Shown: piece by piece, positions 44,101 to 53,974 of the stretch | Layout of the letters: the number at the start of each line of letters is the position of its first letter | How positions within the stretch are numbered: the first letter of the stretch is position 1 | Assembly (NCBI GenBank): GCA_904066235.2 | Contig: CAJFCV020000001.1 | Location: forward strand, 62,001-126,000 | DNA length: 64,000 nucleotides | Direction of reading: 5' to 3' | DNA from: Bursaphelenchus xylophilus | Taxonomy: Eukaryota; Nematoda; Chromadorea; Rhabditida; Aphelenchoididae | Translations under genes and position numbers: made by a program | The notes under the pieces: generated by a model | Told to the model about the DNA's origin: nothing | The model's input: only the letters and a program-made list of their open reading frames with translations | Database searches by the model: none

Positions 44101-47100
44101 CAAAGAGCGCATCTAAAAGAACCCCCATGCCAAAAATCAGGTCAATCGGAGCAAAAGAAAAAAGAAACCCCAAACCCTATTAATTATTATATTTTAGACT
44201 AGGGCTCGAGACTTCGCAGCCTGCGGCTGCTCACGTCTCTCGGGCAGCCCTGCGCCCGGTTTCGCTACAATGCGCGCGATTTGGACCTGTTCAACGTCGA
44301 AAACAACATAAACGCTCGCCAAAGCTTTGCCGACGGCCTCCGGCCGCGGCAGAAAAACGCTACGCGTTAGACTGAGCCTAGTTGAAAGTTGTAGCGTTTT
44401 TAAGACCAAAAAGTTAGGATCGCTAAGCTTTCCCTAATCGCTAAGCTCAGGTCAGTCCCAGATCGCTAAGCCGGGTTAAAGAGCCCGCCGGCATGAGGCG
44501 ACGGCCTACGGCCGCCGCGAGACTACATTTTGTTACCTAAAATAATCTCCCTTCCACCCAAACTTGATCAGAATCTCATACAATAAGGAAAAATCAACTA
44601 AAAAACTCGAAAAAATAGATTCAGCACTCAAAATTATCCAAAGCCAATATTTTTCCCGAAATCCCCGTCAAATTTGGCCCTAAAACGGCCAAATCCCGAG
44701 AATCCAGGACCAAAAAAATAATTTTACAAAGATTTCTCGAAAAAATCCAGAAATCCCGTCATTACGCGTCACGATGACAGTTTCCGTACCACCCTCCTCA
44801 CACTCAGCACTCTCTCCGTCTTATCTCTGACCGGAATCGAAAGAGAAAACCTTTGTCTAACCACCCTCCACCACTTTCCCACTCTCTCTTTTCTCCCGCC
44901 AAACGAAGAAGGAAGCGGTTCTCTGCCCGCTCTCTCTCTTCCCCGCGCTCTTTTTTTGTGTTTTCGGCCATGGAAGTGGGCGTTTTTTCAAAACTGGCAC
45001 TTGTTGCACTAAAAGTACCGGCGAAATGTATCCTACTGTATGCAAAATTACCTGGAGATTCCGAATATGTAACCTTTGATTGAATTTTAATGAGAAAATT
45101 TCGAGTTTTGACGGTTTTAAAGGTTTGGAGTTTTGTCACCAAAATTTTTCAAAAATGATCTGGCCTTAGGGTCGAAATCAAAAGGCTGGATTCAAAGGGT
45201 TTCGTCAAGCCAGTGAAATTACCGAGGGAACGCTAGAGCCGGATTTTTGAATTTCGACCTTGTTCCCAAGATAACTTCACTTTCGTACGTTGAAGTAAAA
45301 TTCAAAAATTCGGAAATTCGAATACTGCCTTTTCACCTTGTCCGTATTTTAGGAATTGATACCTGTTTCTATAGCAGTTCAACGTGATAAAAACGATAGA
45401 GGCAACAGAAATGCGAAAAAATTCCGTTTCAAGCCCTCAGGGCCGAATTTTGGCCGAAATTTCGAAATTTTTTTTTGACGGCACAGTGCGCACGAAATAT
45501 TGAGGATAGAGATGTGAAACTTGGCACGATGGTAGCTTATTCTGTGCCCAATAGCCCCTGAGAGATCAATTTGTTCAACTCCGCTTATTGCCCTGAGGGC
45601 GATTTTTTTCGCACGGTGCACCAAAAATCGACCGAAATTTCCGGCCGCTCTGGCGGCCGTAATTTCCGAGATACGAAGACGATGTAAGCGGGTAATTTGT
45701 AGAGCTCTTCGAGCTCTACAATCAATAGTTGGACGTTTTTGACATCGTTGTTGAACATCAGGGAGAAAATTTTTAAAAAGTCAAAATTTTGAAAATTTCG
45801 AAAAATTGCGTTTTCAAGTATGTAGATGTTCTGAAGCGATGGTTATGTAGAATGGTCTGAAAAAATTTAGGGGCAATCTCCGGGCAAAAAAACTAAGATC
45901 AGCGAGCCGTTTTTTCGAATTTCGACCTGGGAGCCGAGAACCATTTTGTCGAACTTTGCACTGTGCAAATCGTATTTTTTACAGTAAGCCATAGCTAAAA
46001 TACGAAGTATACTACAAAAAAGAAAGACACGACCTAATAGGAATTCGGGTACGTGGAATTCAATGGAATCGAAAAAATCCAGAAAATCCGTCATCATGAC
46101 GGGGTTTTCTGGAAGTGTAACTTTGTACATGGCCGTATCTACACATACATTGAGATATCTCTTAGTTATGAATTTGCTTTCCCGATATGGACCTGTAGAA
46201 GCTTGCATTTCAATATTCTTCTTGCTAGTCAAAGGTTACGAAAAAAGGTCATTTTTTGGGATTTTTTCCGAAAAATTTGAAATTTCGAAAAAATCTCGAC
46301 AGTGATTGTCCCATTATGTACCATACGCGATGGAACCAAAAATCAAGTCGGTAGCTGTAAAATGGACCGAGATACAAAGACTCAAAGTTTCGACTTTTCA
46401 TGACGTCATAGGCCACTCAAAATTGAAAATTTCAAAAAATTTTTTCAAATACTCAAAGAGCGCATCTAAAAGAACCCCCATGCCAAAAATCAGGTCAATC
46501 GGAGCAAAAGAAAAAAGAAACCCCAAACCCTATTAATTATTATATTTTAGACTAAAAAGCTCAACTTTCGAACAAAAATTGGACCAAACATCGAGATTCT
46601 TTATTTTTTTGATTCCATCAACTTCCAATCCTAAATTCAGAAAAAATAAAAAAATGATTACCTAGTTGCACTTTGCCTTCGCTCATCCCAACCATCGCCA
46701 ACCTTTGTGCCAACGGCTGGTTCAGCCATGAATACATTCTTCTATACGTATCTCTCCCGGCCTTTAGCTCTTCCCATGGCTTGGGGTTGCGCAACAAATC
46801 TGATAAAGTGCCCTGGGATCGATCAATGACCTTTTCCGCAAAAATCGTTTGCGGAATGCAGCGATGCTTCAACTCGGTAGTGATTTCCTTAGCCAACTGG
46901 GTCGTATCGATATAAATATCATCATCGTACGGATTCAACATCTTAGACGTGGTGGAATTGCTGCTTGAGACCGAGGTCGACGGGAGGGCCGAGGAATAAT
47001 GAGGAGGGTCGGTAGAGTAGTCGCTGAACTCATCGGTGGAATTCTTTCGCTTTTGGCGATTTCTCTGAAATAAAAAAGTTCGTCACATCCACCATACCTA

Positions 47101-47377
47101 AAAACCAAAAAAAAGTTAAAGAAAAACTCACATGCAAATAGGCAGTGCGGCTTTGCACGGGCGGAACAGCGTCGTAAGAAATGGGATCACTTTCATGTTG
47201 GTATATTATGATTGTAGGTTGATGGTCGTAAAGTAAATCGTCTTCGGGACTCACAACATCCACAAATTCCTCCGAATCCTGCCAAGGTTGAATTTCGATC
47301 ATCAGATTCTCAATGGGCTCCTCTTCATATTGGAGAAAATCGTCCTTGTCCGGCTCGGACTTGATAACCTTAGACAT
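35114..47377 (-). CDS. ONECUT homeobox transcription factor (327 aa), split by an 11.2 kb intron
   Basis: Exons 47132-47377, 46662-47064 and 35114-35448 join in phase to give 327 aa. The N-terminus is acidic with a VIKSEP sumoylation-type site. Residues ~134-212 are a single CUT domain (IDTTQLAKEITTELKHRCIP, FAEKVIDRSQGTLSDLL, RNPKPWEELK). Residues ~244-302 are a homeodomain (KSRFVFTEIQKRTLHAIFRE, TVSNFFMNARRR) with Phe48/Met50, diagnostic of the ONECUT class. ONECUT proteins are nuclear DNA-binding regulators, often neuronal in nematodes. The tail is acidic (KLDNSDED). Intron 2 (35449-46661) is nearly filled by a tandem Helitron-like array, so CUT and homeodomain exons lie over 11 kb apart. 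A GTTTTAG acceptor lies 10 bp before the ATG. Confidence 0.93.
35477..37395 (-). mobile_element. Helitron-like array unit 1 (5' end deleted)
   Basis: It carries the complete CTAG/hairpin end, the GCCGACGGCCTCCGGCCGCGGC palindrome and most of the interior, but stops at AATCCAGAAAAAATAGCC (about 37395). The ~430 bp that should follow on the plus strand are missing. The break joins directly into unit 2. Confidence 0.75.
37396..39472 (-). mobile_element. Helitron-like array unit 2 (3' terminal ~300 bp deleted)
   Basis: It begins at GCCCGCCGGCATGAGGCGAC, so the CTAG/hairpin end is absent. Together with the loss in unit 1 this marks one deletion across the unit 1/unit 2 junction. Its right ~1 kb (38.4-39.47 kb) is indistinguishable by eye from the same part of units 4 and 5. 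Confidence 0.75.
39473..41821 (-). mobile_element. Helitron-like array unit 3 (complete, most diverged)
   Basis: About 2349 bp with both ends present. The hairpin flank differs (GACTAACGCAGCC instead of GACTTCGCAGCC), and many substitutions are spread along it relative to units 2, 4 and 5. For example, the last 22 bp before the boundary read TTAATAGATATATTTTAGA. Confidence 0.75.
41822..44198 (-). mobile_element. Helitron-like array unit 4 (complete)
   Basis: About 2377 bp, both ends intact. The segment at ~42720-43080 is the same as in unit 5 but different from units 1-3. The segment at ~43340-44198 is the same as in units 2 and 5. The part between differs from both. Confidence 0.75.
44199..46551 (-). 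mobile_element. Helitron-like array unit 5 (complete, outermost)
   Basis: About 2353 bp. The left half tracks unit 4 and the right half tracks unit 2, a mosaic. Its outer border is TTTTAGA|CTAAAAAGC at 46551, only 110 bp from the CUT-domain exon's donor at 46661. Confidence 0.75.
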
Positions 47378-49303
47378 GATGACTAGACTAAAACAAAAAA
47401 TTTTAGTAAAATGTTGGCGACTAACACTCACGACATTTGCACGACCTGTAGAATAAAAACTATCAATAAAATAATATCGAAACATGTCTAAAATAAGGTC
47501 ACAGCCCCACAAAAAGCTCTCGAACAAAGTAAACTACGCAATTATAATATTCCGAGCTCTTGGAGAGGGTGAGGAAGTCATAAATCTTAAAAATTCTGAC
47601 AAAATAAAACCGCAAAACGCTTACATGCCAAATTTTAGAGAATAAACCTCTAGTGCAATATAATGAATAAAAATACCGATAAAAAATGTCAAAAAATTTT
47701 AAACAGTTAAAGAAGGTCCTTTTGAAACTTTATTTGACATCGGATTCAGTTTACATAAGCTAAAAATACCTTTCGCGTAAATCATGAGCGGTTGCCAAGT
47801 GTACCGTTGAACACAAGCGTAAAACCGTGTAAAACGTGACGAAACAAGGCGCGAAAGAGGCAACTTTTATTCTAACTTGGGAAACACAAATTAAACGGCA
47901 TGATCAGCAATAAACAAATATTTCCCCACCTTTACCTAAAACAATATCTAGTCTTCAAAGTATAAAAAAAAACAATTGTAAAACAGGGCCAAACGCCTCT
48001 CAAAGCTAAAACCTTCCCCCGGACTAGACATGGCTGGGGGGCCGGGCCGGGCCGAAAATCGCGGCCCGGCCCCGGCCCCCTTCAAATTTTCTCGGCCCGG
48101 CCCGGCCCCTTGGGGGGCCGACCGGGGGCCGAACTGTAAATAATACAAAAAATGCAAATTAGAGTAAAATGACCCCCGGCGTTTTAGCTGAAACCCCCCA
48201 GTTTTTTACCGTCCAAATTCGTTCTTGTGGTTCAGGCAACGATGATCGTAGCAGAGAGAACCCAATCCCGAGTAGGCGCTTCAGATTGGATGAGGGGGTT
48301 TGTGCTGTGCCATGGGGGGCTGAACTGGACTGGGGGGTTGTACTACCTTAGCCCCCATTTTTTTGTTATAACAATAGACAATAAGTTTTTGAAACAAAAA
48401 ATTACCAACCATTGCCTAAAGTGCTTCAAAAAACCCAATCGGTTCTTGGCTCTGCGTTTTATTTTTATTGGCAACTAATTTTCGCTTTGAAACTGGGAAT
48501 TTTAGTCATTGGGGGCCGATTGGGGGCCTGGCGGGGGCCCCCGGTCGGCCCGGCCCGGGGGCCGGAAGAGGTCGGCCCGGCCCCGGGGCCTTTAAAACTC
48601 GTTCGGCCCGGCCCACTAGCCATGTCTACCCCGGACGAGCTATACCGACCACAACTCTCATGAAAATGCATCACAAGACGTTCGAAAACATAAAATTGTC
48701 GGAAAGTACCTAAAATAATATAAAAATGAAAAAATCATCAAAGTCCCCCGAGTACCATCCCTAACTTCTTTCCACTCGGGTTTTAAAGCCTTTCTGGTCG
48801 ACTTATTAATCAAACAAATTAGAAGCATGCCTAATCCGACTAACAATGGGCGAAAAAACGAAACAGCCGGCAGAAAAAAGGCGAATTACGCGGGGCCAAC
48901 GGCCCAAAAACGCAGCCATGGGGATGCGGGAGGCGTATGGAGGAGGAAGACGAGTGTGCCGTCGTCTTTATTCTCCTCGCTTACCCTGCGGCGCTCCCAT
49001 TCTTCGTGTGTGCCGCAAGAAAAGCCGGCAGCGAGGATTTTTGCCCCGAAAAAGGAAGAGAGAAAGTCTCGACTCGAGGTGTCAAGTATTTCTCTCACGG
49101 GAAAAAGGCCGCAATTGAGATGAACACGGAGATTACTGTCGGTTTAGGTTCGCAATAACGCACGCACCCACTTTCTGACCATTTTCAAGAATGTCCAAGC
49201 AAAGATTTTTAAGTTTTATTAGCTTCATCTATTATAATATATATTATGTTTCAATATGTACAAACGGCAATAACTGTCGACATAGTAACAAAGCATGACT
49301 TAG
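47378..49303. other. Region upstream of ONECUT; one transposon, no gene recognised
   Basis: It should contain the ONECUT promoter. A complete hAT-like element lies at 48025-48628. At 48830-49150 the GC content rises and frames on all strands are open, but no splice-supported or recognisable protein emerges. This could be an unannotated first exon or a CG-rich regulatory stretch. Confidence 0.5.
48025..48628. mobile_element. 604 bp GC-rich hAT-like element with 8-bp target duplication
   Basis: Its tips are TAGACATGGCTGG and GCCATGTCTA (inverted). Perfect 8-bp copies CCCCGGAC flank both sides (48017-48024, 48629-48636). The subterminal parts are runs of GGCCCGGCC/GGCCGGGCC; the centre is AT-rich and non-coding. 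An 8-bp duplication is typical of the hAT superfamily. Worn fragments occur at 18.85, 22.99 and 23.54 kb. Confidence 0.85.
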
Positions 49304-50016
49304 CTAGCCAGTGCATGTCATCTCTGATATCACTTGTCCATCGAAAACCCATCCACCTTCGCCACACTGAAGAGTTATTTGACCCTGTTGGCCGGTCTCA
49401 ATCGCTCCGTTGTTGAACTAAAATTAATGTAATTTATGGAAAACTTTCAACAGTTCCACAAAATTTGCTAATCTCGAGATCGAATATTAACCTACACTAA
49501 TGGTACGCTGCGGTGTTGAGCAGTATAAAGTTAATTGATTACAACCGTCAGCATTGTCGGTGACTGTGTGGGTCCTCACAAAGAGGAATTCCAGGCCTTC
49601 TGTTGGGCAGGTTATGCAGCCTAAATAAAGATGAGATTAAAGCGTTTTGAAGGCAGTTGCAAAGAAGATTTTGAATTTTTGTGGAGTATAATACACTCTA
49701 GTAGTAACTGATCCTAAATTTTTAAAGTTAAAGTTGGAAAGCAGTGAAAATTTGGAGCAACCTTCGCTAAAAAAATATCGGCGGTATCTGGAATGCGCGA
49801 GGTAGGAATTTCCCCTAATTTTAAAAATACTTTGCTCTAAATATACGCCAAGTTTTTTTTCGAATCTGTTTGTCCCACGTCAAGGACGTTAAACTTACCC
49901 ATCGGAGTAGGCGGAGTTGGCGGTAGATGCGTCACGGTGGTACTGGTACAGGCCTCAACAAGGCCGAACTCTAAAGTCCGTATCATCATTGCTAGCATTA
50001 TCAGGTAGCGAGCCAT
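49304..50016 (-). CDS. C6-domain-like secreted protein, type 1, copy A (118 aa)
   Basis: Exons 49899-50016, 49496-49620 and 49304-49417 join in phases 1 and 0. The signal peptide ends near FGLVEA. The mature protein starts CTSTTVTHLPPTPPTPMG, then CITCPTEG, NADGCNQLTLYC, FNNGAIETGQQGQITLQCG and EMTCTG. The six cysteines from CxxC onward match the layout of the C6 domain found mostly in nematode extracellular proteins; function is unknown. It is the most diverged of the three type 1 copies here. A conserved stretch (CATTGGCATTCAAGGCATTT) lies ~160 bp upstream. Confidence 0.82.
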
Positions 50017-50272
50017 TATGACCTAAAATCTGAAAAGGCCTTGGAAAAAGAGAAAGAATAAAAAATCGATATTTCAAGGTCGTTAACCTTTTGAGTATAT
50101 AATCAATAGCTTCGCTTTGAGTCGGAAGTATTATATCTTTATATACAAGAAACAGTCATAGCAATCTCTACCAAATCATTGGCATTCAAGGCATTTGACC
50201 GAAGTAGAAAGCAATTACGACAATATAAATACGAGTATTATGTACAAGAAATTGTCATAACATAGAAAAATA

Positions 50273-50675
50273 CTATTGATTACAGGTAATCGTATCTATT
50301 GCAGCGCCATTATAAGTAAATCCATCGGATCCACACATCAAAGTGGCTAATCGATTAATCTCCTCGCCGTTGATCTAACAATCGAGAAAATGTGTCAGTA
50401 AAAAGATTCGAGAACTCACAAAGTAATTGTTAAAACAGTACACAGACCAGACAGGGCATTGCGTGTCAAAATCTGTGGTTACTGTTGTTTGAAAGTCAGG
50501 GCTTCCCAGGTCAAAAGTGTTGCAAGTGTAAGGACAAACTGGAAAATAAAAAAATTTCATATTTTTTCAAGGTCAACGCTTTCGTACCTAACGGATCTTG
50601 CACTGTTGTAGTTGAGGTACAAGGCGACGCCATTGGAAAGATATCCAATATAAGTAGCGTCCAAAACAAAATCAT
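50273..50675 (-). CDS. C6-domain-like secreted protein, type 2, copy B (102 aa)
   Basis: Exons 50588-50675, 50420-50538 and 50273-50374 have the same intron phases (1, 0) as type 1. The signal MILFWTLLILDIFPMAS precedes PCTSTTTVQDPL, CPYTCNTFDLG, DTQCPVWSVYC, EEINRLATLMCG, FTYNGAAIDTITCNQ. Cys spacing starts C-x3-C rather than C-x2-C. It is nearly identical to copy D at 52533-52936, so the duplication is recent. A shared TTCCGGTTACCGTTTCATAA motif lies 67 bp upstream of the ATG. Confidence 0.82.
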
Positions 50676-50741
50676 CCCGAAAATCTCAGCGGATCGAACC
50701 TCAAACGTACCATTACAAACCAAAGCTTCTCGGACCACTTT

Positions 50742-50766
50742 TTCCGGTTACCGTTTCATAATTACC
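50742..50766 (-). promoter_or_regulatory. Conserved upstream motif of type 2 C6 gene B
   Basis: On the plus strand it reads TTCCGGTTACCGTTTCATAA plus TTACC. The same 20-plus bases recur 71 bp upstream of the ATG of copies D and F but not upstream of type 1 genes. It is a candidate core-promoter or factor site. Confidence 0.55.
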
Positions 50767-51883
50767 TTTCTCGCGTATGCCTTGTTGCAGTCCGTGTATT
50801 GACTTTTGTTTGCGCCGCTTTGTTGCGCTTGCGAATCTGGCGGAAGGAGGGAGGGAGGGAGTTTAACGTAACAGCTGAACTCTTGGATTTAGCCGTATTT
50901 AGACAAAGTATAGAATTTTCCTTATAGGAACCGTTCCGACGAAATTGTTCTGTGTCAATTCTCGTGGAAATTATGGGCAAAAGTCTGGCATTTTCTGGTT
51001 AGGCTACCCCCCGTTTTTCCTCGACGAAATTTGGCCCGGTTCACGGTGATACGATGCAAAATGATACACTACATCCAATCGGGCAATGGCACCTTTAAGT
51101 TTGCATATGCGGGCAAAACGTTGCACACTAGCAGCATAAAGGTCTAAACCTTTAACAGTAGGCGTTCATTGGGGCGCTGGCACACCCTTTATGAGTGTGT
51201 TTTCGCGTCTGGAGTCGTAGACAGGGAGTACTTGTCCCAGACGAGAAAATTTTCATTTTTTAAATTTCTTTGTTTTGGATAATTATTCCGCAGGCGGAAC
51301 CGAGCTTCAGCCAGCGCGATGTGCGTCTTGGGCGGTGGCTGAGTATTATATAAACTTGATAGTGGCTAAAAGACAAGATGCGATAATAACTGTTAATTAC
51401 GACCAGAGATTGCCACGGTCAAAATTTTGGCTCCGGCTCTTAGCTCCCAGAGCCGAGGCCAAATTTGCAGCTCCGGCCCCGGCTCTTGGCTCCGTGCAAA
51501 ACTTAAAAAAGGCCTCCGGCTCCGAATCTCGGCTCCTATGCAAAATTTTTTTTAAAAATATTTTTCCAAAAATAAAAGTTATTAGTGCCAGAGATCATAC
51601 AGCCAACGTTTTTGCAGTCAAGTCACATCCTCCGCAGTGTTTTTTCAAGCAATTTGGTTTAACAAGATCGCGAAATTTTTACTTTTCTGACCGCTGGGAA
51701 GCCTGGCTCCAACTTTGGGCTCGGAAGCCGGAGCCGACCCCAAAAATTTCCGGCTCCGGCTCTGAGCGGCCACGGCTCCGGAGCCGTGGCAATCTCTGAT
51801 TACGACTCGATAAAATAGCTGAATATTACTTTATTCGTCTACTAGTATGTACAACAAAATTGCGGAGATCAGTTGCAAAGCTT
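50767..51883. other. Spacer between C6 pairs with one hAT-like insertion
   Basis: 50780-50850 (CTTGTTGCAGTCCGTGTATT, GCGCCGCTTTGTTGCGCTTG) is duplicated at 53040-53110 upstream of copy D. A complete element lies at 51404-51798. Nothing else was recognised. Confidence 0.6.
51404..51798. mobile_element. 395 bp GGCTCC-rich hAT-like element with 8-bp duplication
   Basis: Tips CAGAGATTGCCACGG and CCGTGGCAATCTCTG are inverted. ATTACGAC flanks both sides perfectly (51396-51403, 51799-51806). Subterminal DNA is made of GGCTCCGGCTC-type repeats on both sides; the centre is AT-rich. The 8-bp duplication and CAGAG tip fit hAT elements. Confidence 0.88.
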
Positions 51884-52393
51884 TTATGGAGGTGTGCATG
51901 TCGCTTCCGTTACAACTTGACCATCATACACCCATCCCCCATCACCGCATTGAAGAGTGATTTGGCCAGTCTCCGTGGCGTCGATTGCTCCGTTGTTGAA
52001 CTGAATAGAACAATTTTAGTTTATGCGAAGGAAGAGAGAAAAAAAGCCAAAAGTTTACCGAGATTTCTTGATCGGCCATTCCGCAATATATTGTGAGTTG
52101 ATTACATCCGTCAGCATTGTCCGTTATCGTTGTGGTCCTTAAAAAAGGTTCGTCTGGACACGACTTGCAACCTTAAAAATGGGAAGATTAGATTGAATCT
52201 GTGTCAAATTTCTAACTGATCAGCTGTTATATTTATTAATTCTGTTCCGCCAGCCGGAAAACCCTTCAGACTTACCCATTGGGGTGGGTGGAGTTGGTGG
52301 AATGTGGTTAACGGATGTGCTGGTACAAGTCTCGGTTGGACCAATATGAAAATTAAACAACACAATCGCCGCTACGACCTGATATAGGGTCAT
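51884..52393 (-). CDS. C6-domain-like secreted protein, type 1, copy C (115 aa)
   Basis: Exons 52276-52393, 52059-52171 and 51884-52000, phases 1 and 0. The signal MTLYQVVAAIVLFNFHIGP leads to TCTSTSVNHIPPTPPTPMG, CKSCPDEP, NADGCNQLTIYC, FNNGAIDATETGQITLQCG, GGWVYDGQ and EATCTPP. Copy E at 53975-54651 is a close duplicate, while copy A is more distant. The PPTPPTP stretch between the first Cys and the CxxC is shared by all type 1 members and could be a glycosylated stalk (inference). Confidence 0.83.
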
Positions 52394-52532
52394 GCCGCTC
52401 TAAAATTTAAACTAATAATAATTAGCAATCTCTACATTGGTATTCAAGGCATTTGACCAAATTATAAAGAAATTGCAACAATTTAAATATGATTATTATG
52501 TACAAGGAGCAGTTATAATATACAAATAGTAA

Positions 52533-52936
52533 CTATTGATTGCAAGTAATCGTATCTATTGCAGCGCCATTATAAGTAAATCCGTCAGGTCCACACATTA
52601 ATGTGGCTAATCGGTTAATCTCCTCTCCGTTGATCTAAAAGTTTACAGTGAAATCAACAGTGAAAGAATTGGAGAACTCACAAAGTAGTTGTTATAACAG
52701 TACACAGACCACACAGGGCATTGAGTGTCAAAGTCTGTGGTTACTGTTGTTTGAAAGTCAGGGCTTCCCAGGTCAAAAGTGTTGCAAGTGTAAGGACAAA
52801 CTGGAAAATAAAAAATTTCGTATTTTTTCGAAGCCAACGCTTTCGTACTTAACGGATCTTGCACTGTTGTAGTTGAGGTACAAGGCGACGCCATTGGAAA
52901 CACATCGAATAGAAGTAACGTCCAAAACAAAATCAT
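52533..52936 (-). CDS. C6-domain-like secreted protein, type 2, copy D (102 aa)
   Basis: Exons 52849-52936, 52682-52800 and 52533-52634. The signal MILFWTLLLFDVFPMAS is followed by PCTSTTTVQDPL, CPYTCNTFDLG, CPVWSVYCYNNYF and a final CNQ. The exon 1 end is A instead of G, so the split codon becomes Ile (I-CPYTC) instead of the Val in copies B and F. Otherwise it is almost the same as copy B. Its stop lies only ~140 bp from the start of copy C downstream. Confidence 0.82.
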
Positions 52937-53006
52937 CCCAAAAATCTCAGCGGATCAAACCTCAAACGGACCAGGTATTATAACCGAGGGCTTCTCGAAC
53001 CACCTC

Positions 53007-53031
53007 TTCCGGTTACCGTTTCATAATTACC
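53007..53031 (-). promoter_or_regulatory. Conserved upstream motif of type 2 C6 gene D
   Basis: TTCCGGTTACCGTTTCATAA plus TTACC, 71 bp before the ATG at 52936, equals the motif upstream of copy B and nearly equals that of copy F. Confidence 0.55.
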
Positions 53032-53974
53032 TTCCTCTCGTATACCTTGTTGCTGTCCGTGTATTGACTTGTGGTTGCGCCGCTTTGTTGCGCTTTCGGA
53101 TTTGGCGGAAGGAGGGAAAAAGAGTAAAGCGAAACAGTTGAACTCTTGAGCCTATCGTGAAACTGTTGGTGTTCCTGAGCGATCGACGTTTCGATTTTTA
53201 AGGGGAATGCATAATAGTTGCGGGAAGTGGATGCCATGGGAAGGCCAGGGGCCAGCCGAGGCTACCGGGCGAGTCCAAGTTTACGTGGATATAAACGAAT
53301 CCCGTTTTTGATCGACTTCTCTTCTACCAAAACTATCAGTCAAACAGTGCTTTCGGATATATCGGGCAGGAAATGGAGAGCTAAAATTTTTTGTTCGTTT
53401 TGTGAGGTTTAGATTTGATCTTATTAGTTGTCACTTTTTATTTAACGAGGTACCTCCTTATGGCCAAGATGCCCGCCGTTCGCACGGATATCCCGGCAGA
53501 GTTTGCTCCTCGCAACGGCTCAAAGGGTCGTGCCCGGGGCGTTGGAAAGGGGTAATCGTGGACTTTATTATGTGAATGTACAATAAATGTTATACGAAAC
53601 CTTGATAAAGCCCCGCAGGCTTAAACATTAATATTTTACCCGGCTTTGCTTTCATGACAGGACAGAAAGATTTTTTTACATTTTGTTTCCTATGAAGTGA
53701 ATAGGTTCAAACGCAGATGTACTGGTTCATTACATTTATTTCCTAGCAACAATTTGCACTTTGCATTCTTCTTTTTTTGTTAGCTACCGTCCGCGCTTTC
53801 CCGTTTCGGAATCGTAATTCTACTCGGAAAACGTCGGCTACCCGCAAAGTGGGTGCCCGCAAGTGTCGTCCCGTTTTTATAAACTTTCTTTTTCTCTCTC
53901 TCAGCTACAGTTGGCATGTGATTTTAACTTTATTCGTTGTCTTCAATATGTACAGCAAATCGTTTGAGATATCT
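53032..53974. other. Spacer between C6 pairs, only weak short ORFs
   Basis: 53040-53110 duplicates the B upstream DNA. A short ORF at 53461-53556 (MAKMPAVRTDIPAEF..., 31 codons) sits in a GC-rich island and is followed by AATAAA at 53581; it could be a microprotein or exon scrap. At ~53810-53880 a GTTGCCCGCAAG-type dispersed repeat occurs. Confidence 0.5.

Larger units (their letters stand above)
35477..46551 (-). mobile_element. Head-to-tail array of five ~2.35 kb Helitron-like units
   Basis: Read on the minus strand each full unit starts TCTAAAATATAATAATTAAT (variant in one unit) and ends with a GCAGCCGCAGGCTGC hairpin, 13 nt, then CTAG. Units abut directly as CTAG|TC at 41821/41822, 44198/44199 and 39472/39473. 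A 5' TC, a 3' hairpin before CTRR and a following T at the outer 3' border (35476 side) are Helitron hallmarks. The base before the outermost 5' TC is G rather than A, a departure. There is no Rep/helicase reading frame, so the units are non-autonomous. Confidence 0.7.

Noticed and set aside
36163..45083. Repeated 65-76 codon ORFs starting MSNHPPPLSHSLFSPAKRRR
   Set aside because: Part of every array unit at the CT-rich segment. The antisense frame is equally open, and the frame ends differ between units without constraint.
38778..46232. A 121-codon ORF repeated identically three times in the array, plus opposite-strand 75-80 codon ORFs
   Set aside because: It is not preserved in unit 3 (41137-41400 is shorter and altered) and has no family resemblance. 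Identity is shared by the non-coding DNA around it, so it reflects recent duplication, not selection on protein.
35477..46551. Possibility that the tandem array is a CRISPR or centromeric satellite
   Set aside because: Units are 2.35 kb with complex sequence and transposon-like termini. There are no short direct repeats with spacers, and five copies do not make a satellite block.
48827..49158. Overlapping open frames in a GC-richer stretch upstream of the C6 cluster
   Set aside because: Three frames and the antisense are open together, which is expected from composition. No frame gives a recognisable protein, so none is listed as a gene.
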